In this document: one piece after another, positions 48,673 to 57,697 of the stretch | Position numbering within the stretch: position 1 is the stretch's first letter | How the letters are laid out: every line of letters starts with the position of its first letter | Assembly (NCBI RefSeq): GCF_010731895.1 | Contig: NZ_AP022596.1 | Coordinates: 3,782,001-3,846,000 of the forward strand | Origin: Mycolicibacterium helvum | GTDB lineage: Bacteria; Actinomycetota; Actinomycetes; Mycobacteriales; Mycobacteriaceae | Length of the DNA: 64,000 nt | Direction: 5' to 3' | The notes under the pieces: generated by a model | The model's input: only the letters and a program-made list of their open reading frames with translations | The model's database searches: none | What the model was told of the DNA's origin: nothing | Program-made: the position numbers and the translations under genes

Positions 48673-49315
48673 ACTGTCGACCGGCGCCGTGGGTGAGATC
48701 GCGGTCGTCGGTGCCCACTGCGACGACATCGCCATCGGGATGGGCGGCACCCTGCTCTCGCTGTGCGCTGACGAGCCCGGCCTTGTTGTTCATGCGCTGG
48801 TGTTGTCTGGTGGTGGTACCGAGCGCGGGGCGGAGGAGCGCGCGGCGCTCGACGCATTCTGCCCGGGGGCCACAACGCACGTGACCGTGCTGAACATCCC
48901 GGATGGCCGGACGCCGGCACACTGGCAGGCGGTGAAGACCGCGTTGCACGACTTTCGCCAAACATGCCATCCGACAATCGTGTTCGGCCCTCAACGGCAC
49001 GATGCGCACCAGGACCATCGGCTGATCGCCGAGCTGCTGCCCACGGAATTTCGTGACCACCTGACCCTCGGTTACGAGATCGTGAAGTGGGAGACCGACA
49101 CTCCCCAGCCGAATGTGTTCGTCCCGCTGACCGTCGAGACCGCCGAGGAGAAGGCGCGGTTGCTGTGCAAGCACTACCCGTCACAGGTGATGCACGACTG
49201 GTTCGATGAAGAGGTTTTCTTGGGCTTGTCGCGGTTGCGTGGGGTGCAGTGCCGGAGTCGGTATGCGGAAGCCTTCGCGGTAGAAAAGCTCTCCCTCAAA
49301 CTCGGAGGCTGCTGA
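48665..49315 (+). CDS. PIG-L (LmbE) family deacetylase
   Basis: 216 residues. The zinc motif AHCDDIAIGMGGTL (AHPDD in most members) and RHDAHQDHRLIAELL identify the PIG-L fold, whose enzymes remove N-acetyl groups from GlcNAc-type sugars, as MshB does. Here it likely deacetylates a sugar of the cluster's product, leaving a free amine. ATG 48665 overlaps the preceding gene by 8 bp; the next ATG follows its stop directly. Confidence 0.85.
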   Translation: MRELSTGAVGEIAVVGAHCDDIAIGMGGTLLSLCADEPGLVVHALVLSGGGTERGAEERAALDAFCPGATTHVTVLNIPDGRTPAHWQAVKTALHDFRQTCHPTIVFGPQRHDAHQDHRLIAELLPTEFRDHLTLGYEIVKWETDTPQPNVFVPLTVETAEEKARLLCKHYPSQVMHDWFDEEVFLGLSRLRGVQCRSRYAEAFAVEKLSLKLGGC

Positions 49316-50356
49316 ATGCGCGTACTCGTCACCGGCCATCAGGGCTACCTCGGCACCGTGATGGTCCCGGTTCTGCGCGAAGCAGGGCACGAGGTAATCG
49401 GCTTGGACACAGGGTATTTCGCCGATTGCGTGCTCGGCCCGGCGCCGGCGGATCCACCACAGTTGGGCGACGGCCGACCTGTGGACCTGCGCGACGTCAC
49501 TGCTGAGCAACTGAACGGGGTGGAGGCCATCGTCCACCTGGCGGCATTGTCCAACGACCCGCTCGGCGATCTCGCCCCCGACGTGACCTACGAGATCAAC
49601 CACCGCGCATCGGTGCAGCTGGCCCGGGCCGCCAAGGCGGCCGGGGTGTCCCGCTTTCTCTACGCATCGACGTGCTCGGTATATGGATCGGCCGGCGATG
49701 GTCTCGTTGACGAGGACGCGCCGCTGCGGCCGTTGACGCCATACGCGGAAAGCAAGGTCTGGGTGGAAGACGATCTTGCAGCGATCGCCGATTCGGGTTT
49801 CGTGCCGGTATTCCTGCGGAATGCAACGGCTTTCGGGTTCTCGCCACGGCTGCGGGCGGACATCGTGCTGAACAACCTGGTGGGGCATGCCGTGCTCAGT
49901 GGCGTGGTCAAGGTGTTGTCCGACGGGACGCCGTGGCGGCCCCTGGTGCACGCCGAGGACATCGCCCGAGCATTCGCCCTGTGCCTGACCGCGCCCGCCG
50001 AGGCGATTCAGTGTCAGGCATTCAACGTCGGAACCGAGGCCAACAACGTCACGGTGGCCGAGATCGCCCGCGCGGTGGCCGAGGTTGTCCCGGGTGCCGA
50101 GTTGCGCATTACCGGTGAAACCGGCGCTGATCCACGGTCCTACCGGGTCGACTTCGCCAAGGCGCGTGAGCGCCTGGGATATCAGGCGCAGTGGTCGGTG
50201 GCCGACGGTGCCGCGGAACTGTACGCCAAGTACACCGGCTATGGGCTGACCGAAGCGGCGTTCAGCGGTCAGTTCACTCGGCTGGCGCGTCTGAAGGCCC
50301 TGCGCCAATCAGGCGTGCTGGACGAGGCGATGTCTCGGGGAGACCGAGTTGGTTGA
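49316..50356 (+). CDS. Extended SDR sugar-nucleotide epimerase/dehydratase
   Basis: 346 residues. NAD-binding VLVTGHQGYLGTVMVPVL, active-site ASTCSVYGSAGDG and TPYAESK (YxxxK), and NATAFGFSPRLRADIVLNN, typical of NAD-dependent epimerases in C-methyl sugar pathways. It probably acts on the same nucleotide sugar as the methyltransferase. ATG 49316 abuts the deacetylase stop. Its last 83 bp overlap the convergent RmlC-like gene. Confidence 0.85.
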   Translation: MRVLVTGHQGYLGTVMVPVLREAGHEVIGLDTGYFADCVLGPAPADPPQLGDGRPVDLRDVTAEQLNGVEAIVHLAALSNDPLGDLAPDVTYEINHRASVQLARAAKAAGVSRFLYASTCSVYGSAGDGLVDEDAPLRPLTPYAESKVWVEDDLAAIADSGFVPVFLRNATAFGFSPRLRADIVLNNLVGHAVLSGVVKVLSDGTPWRPLVHAEDIARAFALCLTAPAEAIQCQAFNVGTEANNVTVAEIARAVAEVVPGAELRITGETGADPRSYRVDFAKARERLGYQAQWSVADGAAELYAKYTGYGLTEAAFSGQFTRLARLKALRQSGVLDEAMSRGDRVG

Positions 50357-50894
50357 CCAGCTGACGCCAGTTTCCGGCGGAACGGTCGCGTGCCGAGACC
50401 GTCGTCGGCGGCAGCGGCCACGCGATGGCGAGATCGGTGTCATCGAATGCGACGGCCAGATCTTCACTCGGGTCGTGTGCGCGGTCGATGCGGTAACAAA
50501 CATCGGCGGTCGGCGTGATGGCTTGAAAGCCATGCAGAAACCCCTGCGGCACATAGAGGTGCAGGAAATCGGTGTCATCGAGCCGGATGCACAGCTGATG
50601 GCCGAAGGTCGGGGAGTCAGGCCGGATGTCGACGATGACATCGTGTACCGCTCCGTTCGCGCATCGGACGAGTTTGGCTTCGCCCGGTCCCGACCGGCCG
50701 TGCATTCCGCGGATGGTTCCCTGCACCGACCGGGACTGCGAATCCTGCACAAACGACGCGCTGAGACCGGGCGTGCCGAAGTAGTCATCGAAGATGTCGG
50801 CATCGAAGGTTCGGGTGAACAGGCCGCGGTCGTCGGTGAACGGCTGGGGAACGAGAACGACGACGCCGGGAACTCCGGTTTGTCTGATCCGCAC
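50274..50894 (-). CDS. RmlC-like dTDP-sugar 3(,5)-epimerase
   Basis: 206 residues, cupin-type epimerase: GTIRGMHGRSGPGEAKLVRC with the catalytic His, VDIRPDSPTFG, YVPQGFLHGFQAIT and FDDTDLAIAWPLP. The catalytic Tyr region usually reading DYYDP is RAHDP here, so it may epimerise only one carbon. It is the only minus-strand gene among the sugar-pathway genes, overlapping the epimerase gene at its 3' end and starting (GTG 50894) 14 bp from the divergent methyltransferase-like gene. Confidence 0.8.
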   Translation of the reverse strand: MRIRQTGVPGVVVLVPQPFTDDRGLFTRTFDADIFDDYFGTPGLSASFVQDSQSRSVQGTIRGMHGRSGPGEAKLVRCANGAVHDVIVDIRPDSPTFGHQLCIRLDDTDFLHLYVPQGFLHGFQAITPTADVCYRIDRAHDPSEDLAVAFDDTDLAIAWPLPPTTVSARDRSAGNWRQLVNQLGLPETSPRPARLIGAGPSDAPAE

Positions 50895-50908
50895 GGAGCC
50901 ATGCTGCC

Positions 50909-52039
50909 ATGAGTGGCTGCCGAGGATGCCGAAGCCGCGCCTTGGCCCGAGTGTTGGACTTGGGTTGCGTGCCCGCGCAGGATTTCTTCCCCGCTGCCGG
51001 TGACCCCGTAGTGCCGGCGGAGTCGTCGCACCCGCTCGCGATGGATCTGTGTGGTGATTGCGGTTTGGCGCAGTTGGCAGAGGACGACACGGTGACCGAC
51101 GAGCCCCGGGCCGTCGAACCGCAGGCGCTGCAACGCCAGGCGGCCGACGCGGTCGGCCGGGTGGCGGCGGCGCAGTTGTTGCGCGGATCTACGGTGCGCG
51201 AGTTCGGTAGTCCGCACGGGGGCAGCTGGCTACCTTTGCTCGCCGCCCGCGGATTCACCGAGGCCGAGGTGGCCGATGTCGTCCTGGACTGCTTCGGGGT
51301 GATGCACGAGCCCGACCAGCAAACCGCGTTCGAGAGGCGTGCCGCCGTGACGGCCACCGGTGGAGTGCTGCTCGTCCAATACCACTCGTTGGCGACGATC
51401 GTCGCCAAGAAGCAGTGGAACTGCCTGCGGCACGGCCACTACGCCTACTACTCGACAGCCGCGATACTCGGTCTGCTGGAACGGGCGGGAATGAGTGCGG
51501 TCGATGCGTGGGAATTCGACCTGTACGGCGGCACGGTGTTGCTGGCCGCGGCGCACGGGCAAATGCGTCCGCCCAACTCGGTGCGCCGGATACTGGCCAA
51601 CGAGGAAGGGATCACCCAACCGGCCGTCGTCGGGACGCTGCAGCAAGCCGCCGACAGCCACTGTCGGGCGCTGCGGGAGTGGCTCGAGCGGCAAGCCGAT
51701 GCTGGGCATCGGGTCTATGGCTACGGCGCCGCATCCCGTGCAGTCGCCTTGTTCGCGCTCGCAGGTATCGACCGCAGGCTCCTGGCCGCGGTCGCAGATG
51801 CATCCACCTCGAAGCAAGGCCGTCGGATGCCCGGCACCGATATCCCGATCATCACACCGGACGAGCTGATCGCGGCCGATCCTGACCGGGTTCTTCTGAC
51901 CCTGCCCGACTTGCTCCCGGAGGTTTCGGTTACCTACCCCCAACTCGCCGGACGATGGATCACCGACGAGGGCATGTCTGCGGAGTGCGGGCCAGGTAAC
52001 TCATTCTCCTGCGTCGCCACAGCAAAGTTTCATGCGTAG
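50909..52039 (+). CDS. Degenerate C-methyltransferase paralogue
   Basis: 376 residues, same layout as the 46.6-kb protein: zinc-binding CRGCRSRALARVLDLG with CGDCGLAQ, and C-terminal RVYGYGAASRAVALFALAGI. The central SAM domain is shortened and its glycine-rich motif is altered (REFGSPHGGSWLPLL instead of VEVASNDGYLL), although ADVVLDCFGVMHEP keeps the later motif. It may not bind SAM and could act as a partner subunit or with a changed reaction. ATG 50909. Confidence 0.72.
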   Translation: MSGCRGCRSRALARVLDLGCVPAQDFFPAAGDPVVPAESSHPLAMDLCGDCGLAQLAEDDTVTDEPRAVEPQALQRQAADAVGRVAAAQLLRGSTVREFGSPHGGSWLPLLAARGFTEAEVADVVLDCFGVMHEPDQQTAFERRAAVTATGGVLLVQYHSLATIVAKKQWNCLRHGHYAYYSTAAILGLLERAGMSAVDAWEFDLYGGTVLLAAAHGQMRPPNSVRRILANEEGITQPAVVGTLQQAADSHCRALREWLERQADAGHRVYGYGAASRAVALFALAGIDRRLLAAVADASTSKQGRRMPGTDIPIITPDELIAADPDRVLLTLPDLLPEVSVTYPQLAGRWITDEGMSAECGPGNSFSCVATAKFHA

Positions 52040-52297
52040 CGATCCGTCATCCGGCGAAGTCTGGATTGGCTCCCTGTTGCCGGTGCGTCGCAGCCGCACA
52101 GAAAACCTTCCTGTCTGGAGTGATGCGGTTTGGAGTGCTCCGCCGAGAGGTCGTGAGGTACACGTGTTGGATATTTCACTGTCCGCCGTCGTGCAAATTT
52201 GGCGAATTTTTGTTAGTTTGCCAATAGTCTTCCAAGCGGATGGTGCGACGACGTTGCGTCTCGTGGGAGCGCTGCAGCGTTTTGATGATGAGGAGAG
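52040..52297. other. AT-richer intergenic region inside the polysaccharide locus
   Basis: 258 bp separating sugar-activation genes from glycosyltransferase genes. Contains a TAGTCT hexamer (52225-52230) about 70 bp before the GT start and GCAAA/TTTGC arms around it, consistent with an internal promoter, but no clear -35. Confidence 0.35.
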
Positions 52298-53167
52298 ATG
52301 GTCGTGAGCAACGTCATCGGCATATGGGATGCGATGTCACACGCGGTGCGCCGGCCGAAGATTTCGGTCGTCATACCCGCACTGAACGAGGAGCGCAATC
52401 TCTCCTATATCGCCTCGCGTCTGCCCCACGATGTCGACGAGGTCGTGTTCGTCGACGGGGGCTCGCTGGACAACACCGTGGCGGTCGCCCGCGAACTGTG
52501 GCCCGCCGGTGTCCACCTCGTGCAGACCCGCAAGGGCAAAGGCAATGCCTTGGCGTGCGGCTTCGCCGCTGCCTCCGGCGACATCATCGTGATGATCGAC
52601 GCCGATGGCAGCACCGACCCCGCGGAGATTCCCCGTTTCGTTGGGGCGCTGATTTCGGGCAAGGACTTCGCCAAGGGGTCACGCTTCGTCCAGGGTGGCG
52701 GGAGCAGCGACATCACCCGCACCCGGCGCCTCGGCAACTGGGGACTGAACACGTTGGTCAACGTGCTGTTCGCGACCAAATACACGGACCTGTGCTACGG
52801 GTACAACGCCTTCTGGAGCGATTGCCTCGACGTGATGGACTTGCCAGATCCGGGGATCGAACGTCCGCAGTGGGGCGACGGGTTCGAGATCGAGTCACTG
52901 ATCAACGTTCGCGTCGCGGCCAGCGGAATGCAGATCGCCGAAGTCAGCAGCTACGAGCTCGACCGGATCCACGGCGCCAGCAACTTGAACGCGGTCAGCG
53001 ACGGCCTGCGGATCTTGTGGACCATCTTGCAAGAGTTCAAGCAGGCGCGTCGGCGTGGGTGGAAGCGCGGCGTGGGCGGACGCAGCCTGAACGTGACCGC
53101 AGCCGGGCGGTACCGATTCGACGCCGACCTGCAGGCTCAATCCCTGCCTGATGTGCGGCATGCCTGA
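52298..53167 (+). CDS. GT2 glycosyltransferase, polyprenyl-phosphate transferase type
   Basis: 289 residues. GT-A fold: KISVVIPALNEERNLSYI, EVVFVDGGSLDNTV, KGKGNALACGFAAASGDIIV, IDADGSTDPAEI (metal-binding DxD), then TDLCYGYNAFW. This resembles dolichol/decaprenyl-phosphate sugar transferases. It may load the first sugar onto a lipid carrier, a role otherwise missing in this locus. AGGAG precedes ATG 52298 closely; GTG 52304 has better spacing and is an alternative. Confidence 0.82.
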   Translation: MVVSNVIGIWDAMSHAVRRPKISVVIPALNEERNLSYIASRLPHDVDEVVFVDGGSLDNTVAVARELWPAGVHLVQTRKGKGNALACGFAAASGDIIVMIDADGSTDPAEIPRFVGALISGKDFAKGSRFVQGGGSSDITRTRRLGNWGLNTLVNVLFATKYTDLCYGYNAFWSDCLDVMDLPDPGIERPQWGDGFEIESLINVRVAASGMQIAEVSSYELDRIHGASNLNAVSDGLRILWTILQEFKQARRRGWKRGVGGRSLNVTAAGRYRFDADLQAQSLPDVRHA

Positions 53168-53186
53168 AAACCGGGGGTAATCAGCT

Positions 53187-54089
53187 GTGGGGCAAACAAT
53201 CTCGCCAGCGGCAGAAGTCACGCAAGGGGTGGAGGTCAAAGGGCCTAAAGTCTCCCTGTGCATCCCGGCCTTTCAGGCGGGCCAGTTCTTGCGCGCCACG
53301 CTGGACAGCGTGCTGGCGCAGGATTTCCCCGACATGGAGATCGTCGTCGTCGATAACAACAGCACTGACGAAACGCGAACGATCCTCGACGCCGTCACCG
53401 ATGACCGCGTTCGCGTGATCACCAATCGCACCACCCTGTCGGCCGAGGACAACCACAACCTCGTGGTCAAGCTCAGCCGCGGCGAATTCGTCAAAGTCGT
53501 CAGCGCCGACGACACACTCAGACGCAATTGCGTGACTGCGCAGGCAGCAGTCCTCGACAGCAACCCGGACATCGCTTTGGTTGCCAGCCGAACCGATTTC
53601 ATCGATGACGCCGGCGCGCTGCTGTTCGCGGGCAGGGGTCTGCGGGGCATCCTGGGCCGTCAAACCGGCGAGCAGGTGATCCGCAAGATTGTGCGCAGCG
53701 CCAAGAACCCCGTCGGTGCTCCCGTGTCAGTGATGTTCCGGCGGGCCGATTTTGACCGCTGTGGCGGCTTCCGCGGGCCCTCGCTCTTCACGCTTGACAT
53801 GGACCTGTGGGCCCGGTTGTTGCGACAGGGCCACTTCTACGGCATGCCGGAGACGTTGGCGGCGTATCGAATCCAGGGTGGCTCACTGACGGCGTCGATA
53901 TCTGCGCGATCACAATTGGCGCAGCAGGACAAACTCACCCGCAGGATCGTCGATGATCCCCACTGGAAAGTTCCCCACATTGATCGCCTCGTGGGCAAGA
54001 TCAACCGCTACGACGTTCTTGTGAAGCGGACGGTGCTGTTCAAACTGAGCAGCCTGCGTTCGTTCATGCGACAGCCGCGAATTGGCTGA
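53187..54089 (+). CDS. GT2 family glycosyltransferase
   Basis: 300 residues. KVSLCIPAFQAGQFLRATLD, MEIVVVDNNSTDETRTIL, VVSADDTLRR (DD metal site) and FTLDMDLWARLLRQGHFYG are typical of family 2 transferases using nucleotide sugars at the inner membrane face. Acceptor and donor unknown. GTG 53187 lies 19 bp after the preceding gene with GGGGG upstream. Confidence 0.85.
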   Translation: MGQTISPAAEVTQGVEVKGPKVSLCIPAFQAGQFLRATLDSVLAQDFPDMEIVVVDNNSTDETRTILDAVTDDRVRVITNRTTLSAEDNHNLVVKLSRGEFVKVVSADDTLRRNCVTAQAAVLDSNPDIALVASRTDFIDDAGALLFAGRGLRGILGRQTGEQVIRKIVRSAKNPVGAPVSVMFRRADFDRCGGFRGPSLFTLDMDLWARLLRQGHFYGMPETLAAYRIQGGSLTASISARSQLAQQDKLTRRIVDDPHWKVPHIDRLVGKINRYDVLVKRTVLFKLSSLRSFMRQPRIG

Positions 54090-54090
54090 A

Positions 54091-55080
54091 ATGGCACACG
54101 AACTGAGTCTCACTTCAGATGAGCACAACCCGGTCGCCGCGCCGACCGATGTGCTCTCGGTGGTCATTTGTGCATACACGCAGGCCCGATGGACATGGCT
54201 GTGCGAAGCCGTGGAATCGGTGCTGGCCGGCAGCAATGCCCCCGTGGAAGTGATCGTCGTGATCGATCATTGCGACGAGCTCCTCGAGTCCGCCGCCCAC
54301 CATTTTGCCGCTGATCGACGGGTGCAGGTGATAGCGAACCGCGATGTGCGCGGGTTGTCCGGGGCACGTAATACCGGAGTTCGCAACGCACGCGGCGATG
54401 TGGTCGCATTCCTCGACGACGACGCCGCGGCACAGCCCGGCTGGGCGGACAAACTGATGGACCACTATCGAGACGACACGGTGGCGGGGGTGGGCGGATA
54501 TGCCCGTCCGGTGTGGCCGGGTAGCCGGCCAGCCTGGCTGCCCGCTGAATTCGATTGGGTGGTCGGCTGCAGCTACATCGGGCAACCGACGCGACTTGCG
54601 CAGGTACGTAACCCTATTGGGTGCAATATGTCGCTACGCCGGTCGGTTGTCGAAAAAGTCGGTGGATTCAGATCGGAAGTAGGCCGGGTGGGAACCACTC
54701 CGGTCGGCTGTGAAGAGACCGAATTGTTCATCCGGGTCCGGGCCGACAGGGCAGCCAACCGGGTGCTGTTTGATCCAGACATCCGCGTCGAACACCACGT
54801 CTCCGAAGACCGCACGACCCTCAAGTACTTCGTTCGCCGGTGCTACCACGAGGGCTTGTCGAAGGCTGTTGTGACCGAGCTTGCCGGTGCTGCAGACGGA
54901 TTGAGCAGCGAACGCTCCTACGTCGGTCGTGTGCTCCCGATTGCGATCGCGCGCGAGTTGGCGTCGATGACATCCGATGGGCTGGCCCGCGCCGCCGTGA
55001 TCTGCCTCGGCCTCGCCGCCACGACGATTGGCTTCGTTCGGGCCAAGGTCGGCCGCCGATTGTCCGGGAGGGCAACGTGA
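54091..55080 (+). CDS. GT2 family glycosyltransferase with C-terminal membrane segment
   Basis: 329 residues. LSVVICAYTQARWTWLCEAV, GLSGARNTGVRNARGDVVAF, LDDDAAAQPGW (DDD metal site), NPIGCNMSLRRSVVEKVGGF and CEETELFIRV fit GT2 enzymes; the end RAAVICLGLAATTIGFVRAK is hydrophobic and may anchor it. ATG 54091 is one base after the preceding stop. Confidence 0.85.
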   Translation: MAHELSLTSDEHNPVAAPTDVLSVVICAYTQARWTWLCEAVESVLAGSNAPVEVIVVIDHCDELLESAAHHFAADRRVQVIANRDVRGLSGARNTGVRNARGDVVAFLDDDAAAQPGWADKLMDHYRDDTVAGVGGYARPVWPGSRPAWLPAEFDWVVGCSYIGQPTRLAQVRNPIGCNMSLRRSVVEKVGGFRSEVGRVGTTPVGCEETELFIRVRADRAANRVLFDPDIRVEHHVSEDRTTLKYFVRRCYHEGLSKAVVTELAGAADGLSSERSYVGRVLPIAIARELASMTSDGLARAAVICLGLAATTIGFVRAKVGRRLSGRAT

Positions 55081-56396
55081 GCGGCAATGACTTCCCTTGC
55101 CTGACGCTGGCTCCGGTCTTGCACAACCCGCTGCGGCCGAGTTGGAGTGGGGCTATCTGGATCGGCGAAGTGTGGCTTGACGCCGTCGATTCCGCGACTC
55201 AGGCTAGCGTCAACTCTGGGGTGCCCGCGGTGTGCCGACTCCAGAACGCCGAGGGATTCTCCCGGGCGCGCCTGCTGGTTCGTGACCGTGAGCGGGCGGT
55301 GGGATTTGTCGATCTTGCGGTCAACGACGGCGAAGTCGCGTTCAGTGATCTGCGGGATCAGGTTGTTGCCCAGCAATATTCGCTACCACAGGCGGTGCCG
55401 GCCCGAGCCGAGAGAGGTCCTAACGAGACGACGCATATCACGGTGATCGTGTGCACCCGCGATCGCACCGAAATGCTCGAATCGGCGTTGACGTCGATTC
55501 TCGCCTCCGACCATCCTGATTTCGGGGTGTTGGTCGTCGACAATGCGCCAAGCAGCGACACCACCCACCAGTTCGTCACCGGACTTGCTGACCCACGGGT
55601 GCGATTGATCACCGAACCCTTGCCGGGTCTCTCGCGGGCAAGGAATGCGGGACTGCTGGCAGCAGACGGGGACATCGTCGCCTTCGTCGACGATGACGTG
55701 ATCGTTGACCGGGACTGGTTGAACATCCTGGTAAGGGGCTTTGGCTACGGCAATGCCGTCGCGTGTGTGTCCGGGATGGTTCCCGCCGGTGAACTGAGGA
55801 CACCGGCGCAGGCCTACTTCGAAAATCGGGTTGGCTGGTCGGAGTCTGCCCACGTGCGGGTCTTCGAGTGGTCGCAGGTACCCAAGGACGTTCCGCTGTT
55901 TCCCTTCGAGGTTCGGCACTATGGAACCGGCGCTAACTTTGCTGTCGATCGTCGAGTCGCGTTGAGCATCGGAGGATTTGACGAACGTCTCGGTGCCGGC
56001 ACCCCCGCCAGTGGTGGTGAGGACATCGACATGTTCTTCCGGATCTTGCGTTCCGGACGGCAGCTCGTTCACGAGCCTGCGGCGATCGCCTGGCATCGGC
56101 ATCGTTCCACCGCCGACGACCTGCGCGCGCAAACTCGGGGCTACGGGCTGGGTTTGGGTGCGTGGCTGGCGAAGATCGCCTCTGATCCGGCAATGGCGAT
56201 GCTTGCGGCCAAGACTGTCGTCCGACGCGGAGCGGCGCTCGTTCGCCACGTGCGATCGGCATCGCGAAGCGCCTCGCCGTCGCCCTCAGTAGAAGCTGAC
56301 TTGCCGTCGGACATCGGCAGTGGAACGTGGCGTTTCGTGGCCAAGGGCGCTTGGGCGTACCTCATCGCGTCGGGCGCTCGAGGCGCCGCGCGGTGA
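55077..56396 (+). CDS. GT2 family glycosyltransferase with N-terminal extra domain
   Basis: 439 residues. About 115 N-terminal residues of unknown role precede the GT-A domain: HITVIVCTRDRTEMLESALT, GLSRARNAGLLAADGDIVAF, VDDDVIVDRDWL, YGTGANFAVDRRVALSIGGF and SGGEDIDMFFRILRSG. GTG 55077 overlaps the previous stop (GTGA); the frame is open farther upstream but antiphase to the previous gene. Its own stop overlaps the flippase GTG. Confidence 0.83.
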   Translation: MSGNDFPCLTLAPVLHNPLRPSWSGAIWIGEVWLDAVDSATQASVNSGVPAVCRLQNAEGFSRARLLVRDRERAVGFVDLAVNDGEVAFSDLRDQVVAQQYSLPQAVPARAERGPNETTHITVIVCTRDRTEMLESALTSILASDHPDFGVLVVDNAPSSDTTHQFVTGLADPRVRLITEPLPGLSRARNAGLLAADGDIVAFVDDDVIVDRDWLNILVRGFGYGNAVACVSGMVPAGELRTPAQAYFENRVGWSESAHVRVFEWSQVPKDVPLFPFEVRHYGTGANFAVDRRVALSIGGFDERLGAGTPASGGEDIDMFFRILRSGRQLVHEPAAIAWHRHRSTADDLRAQTRGYGLGLGAWLAKIASDPAMAMLAAKTVVRRGAALVRHVRSASRSASPSPSVEADLPSDIGSGTWRFVAKGAWAYLIASGARGAAR

Positions 56397-57697
56397 CCGC
56401 CAATCTTGCCTCCCCCGAGCAGGCTGGAGCACCTACATCGCCCGCCGCCGGCCGCAACATGACGGTCAACTCCATCTCGCTCATCATCTCGAGTCTGCTG
56501 ACCGGCGTCCTGGGTCTGGTTTTCTGGGGCGCGGCCGGCCGGCTATATCCCGCAAGCGAAGTCGGCGTGGCCGCCGCGTTGATCACCTCGGCCCTGATGT
56601 TGTCGATGTTGTCGATGTTGTCGATCGACACGATCTACGAACGCTTCCTGCCGCTGGCCGGCGAGCGGACCGGCTCGCTGATCAAGTGGGGCTATCTGAC
56701 CGTTGCCGGCACCGCTTTGCTCGCGGGAGCCGCGTTGGTGGCGTTCGGCCCACGTGAAGAACTCTTCGAGTCCAAGTGGGCGATGTTCTGCTACCCGCTG
56801 CTGGTGATGGTGCTGGCGGTGTTCACCCTGCTGGACAAGACCGCGGTTGGCCTCGGGGTGACGAAGTGGTCGGCGGTGAAGAACCTCGTCCACGCTGTCG
56901 TGAAACTGGGGATCCTGTTCTGCCTGGTATGGACGGGCAGCGGGGCCTCGATCGTGCTGGCCTGGGGAGCGACCGCGGCAGTCGGAACCCTGTTCGTGCT
57001 GGCCGCAATGCGACGGCGCTGGCGCACCCACGAGCAGTTCCGTCAGAGTGCTGCCCTGCCCGTCCGGTCGGAACTGTTGTCGTATGTCGGGTCGTCTTTC
57101 GGGATCACCAGCCTCTGGATTATCGGACCGCTGGTCGTACCGCTGATCATCGTCAGCCGGTTCGGTGCCGCGGCCAACGCGCATTTCGCGGTGACGTGGG
57201 CGATCATCAACGCACTTTATTTCGCGGTGCACCTGGTGATGAGTCCGTTCGTTGCTGAGGTGGCGGCCCATCCCGACAAGGTCGGGTCGCTATCGGTCCG
57301 GATGGTCCAGATGATGGTGGTGGTATCCATCGCCGGCGCGCTCGGGCTGGTTCTGGTGGGGCCGTTTGTGCTCGGCATCATCGGACCCGACTACCAGGCG
57401 CAGGGCAGCGGATTGCTCACCTTGGCGGCGGTCTTCGTGCCGCTGTCGGCGATCAGCGCGATCTACGAAGGCTTCGCGCGGGTGCGTCGCAAGCTCACGC
57501 TGATGGTCGTCACCCGTTGCATTGCCGCGGTGGCCATCGTCGCCGGGACATTGTTGATCACACCGCATCTGGGCTTGATCGGTGTCGGCTGGGCGTACCT
57601 GGCGGCGGAGGCGATTCCGGCGGCCATCCTGCTACCCCTGGTGATCAGCTGGCTTCGACACGTCCGAGTCGACGCTGCAGCAGCTGCAGTCGGCTAG
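56393..57697 (+). CDS. Wzx-like polysaccharide flippase (MOP superfamily)
   Basis: 434 residues, 12 or more predicted membrane helices (ISLIISSLLTGVLGLVFWGA, then AMFCYPLLVMVLAVFTLL, VLAWGATAAVGTLFVLAAM, VVVSIAGALGLVLVGPFVLG). MOP-superfamily exporters flip lipid-linked repeat units across the membrane. GTG 56393 overlaps the GT stop. A 9-bp triplication encodes LSMLSMLS in the second hydrophobic stretch. Convergent with the GH16 gene, overlapping by 4 bp. Confidence 0.8.
   Translation: MTANLASPEQAGAPTSPAAGRNMTVNSISLIISSLLTGVLGLVFWGAAGRLYPASEVGVAAALITSALMLSMLSMLSIDTIYERFLPLAGERTGSLIKWGYLTVAGTALLAGAALVAFGPREELFESKWAMFCYPLLVMVLAVFTLLDKTAVGLGVTKWSAVKNLVHAVVKLGILFCLVWTGSGASIVLAWGATAAVGTLFVLAAMRRRWRTHEQFRQSAALPVRSELLSYVGSSFGITSLWIIGPLVVPLIIVSRFGAAANAHFAVTWAIINALYFAVHLVMSPFVAEVAAHPDKVGSLSVRMVQMMVVVSIAGALGLVLVGPFVLGIIGPDYQAQGSGLLTLAAVFVPLSAISAIYEGFARVRRKLTLMVVTRCIAAVAIVAGTLLITPHLGLIGVGWAYLAAEAIPAAILLPLVISWLRHVRVDAAAAAVG
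56596..56622 (+). repeat. Triplicated 9-bp unit in the flippase gene
   Basis: GATGTTGTC three times in tandem, in frame, adding or removing SML-type tripeptides in a membrane helix if it slips. Confidence 0.85.

Noticed and set aside
52032..52307. Open frame of 91 codons between the sugar and GT genes
   Set aside because: Overlaps both neighbours and has no recognisable feature; the region looks like an internal promoter.
52240..53151. Alternative plus-strand frame over the first GT2 gene
   Set aside because: Arg-rich and without motifs, while the frame starting at 52298 has the full GT2 signature.
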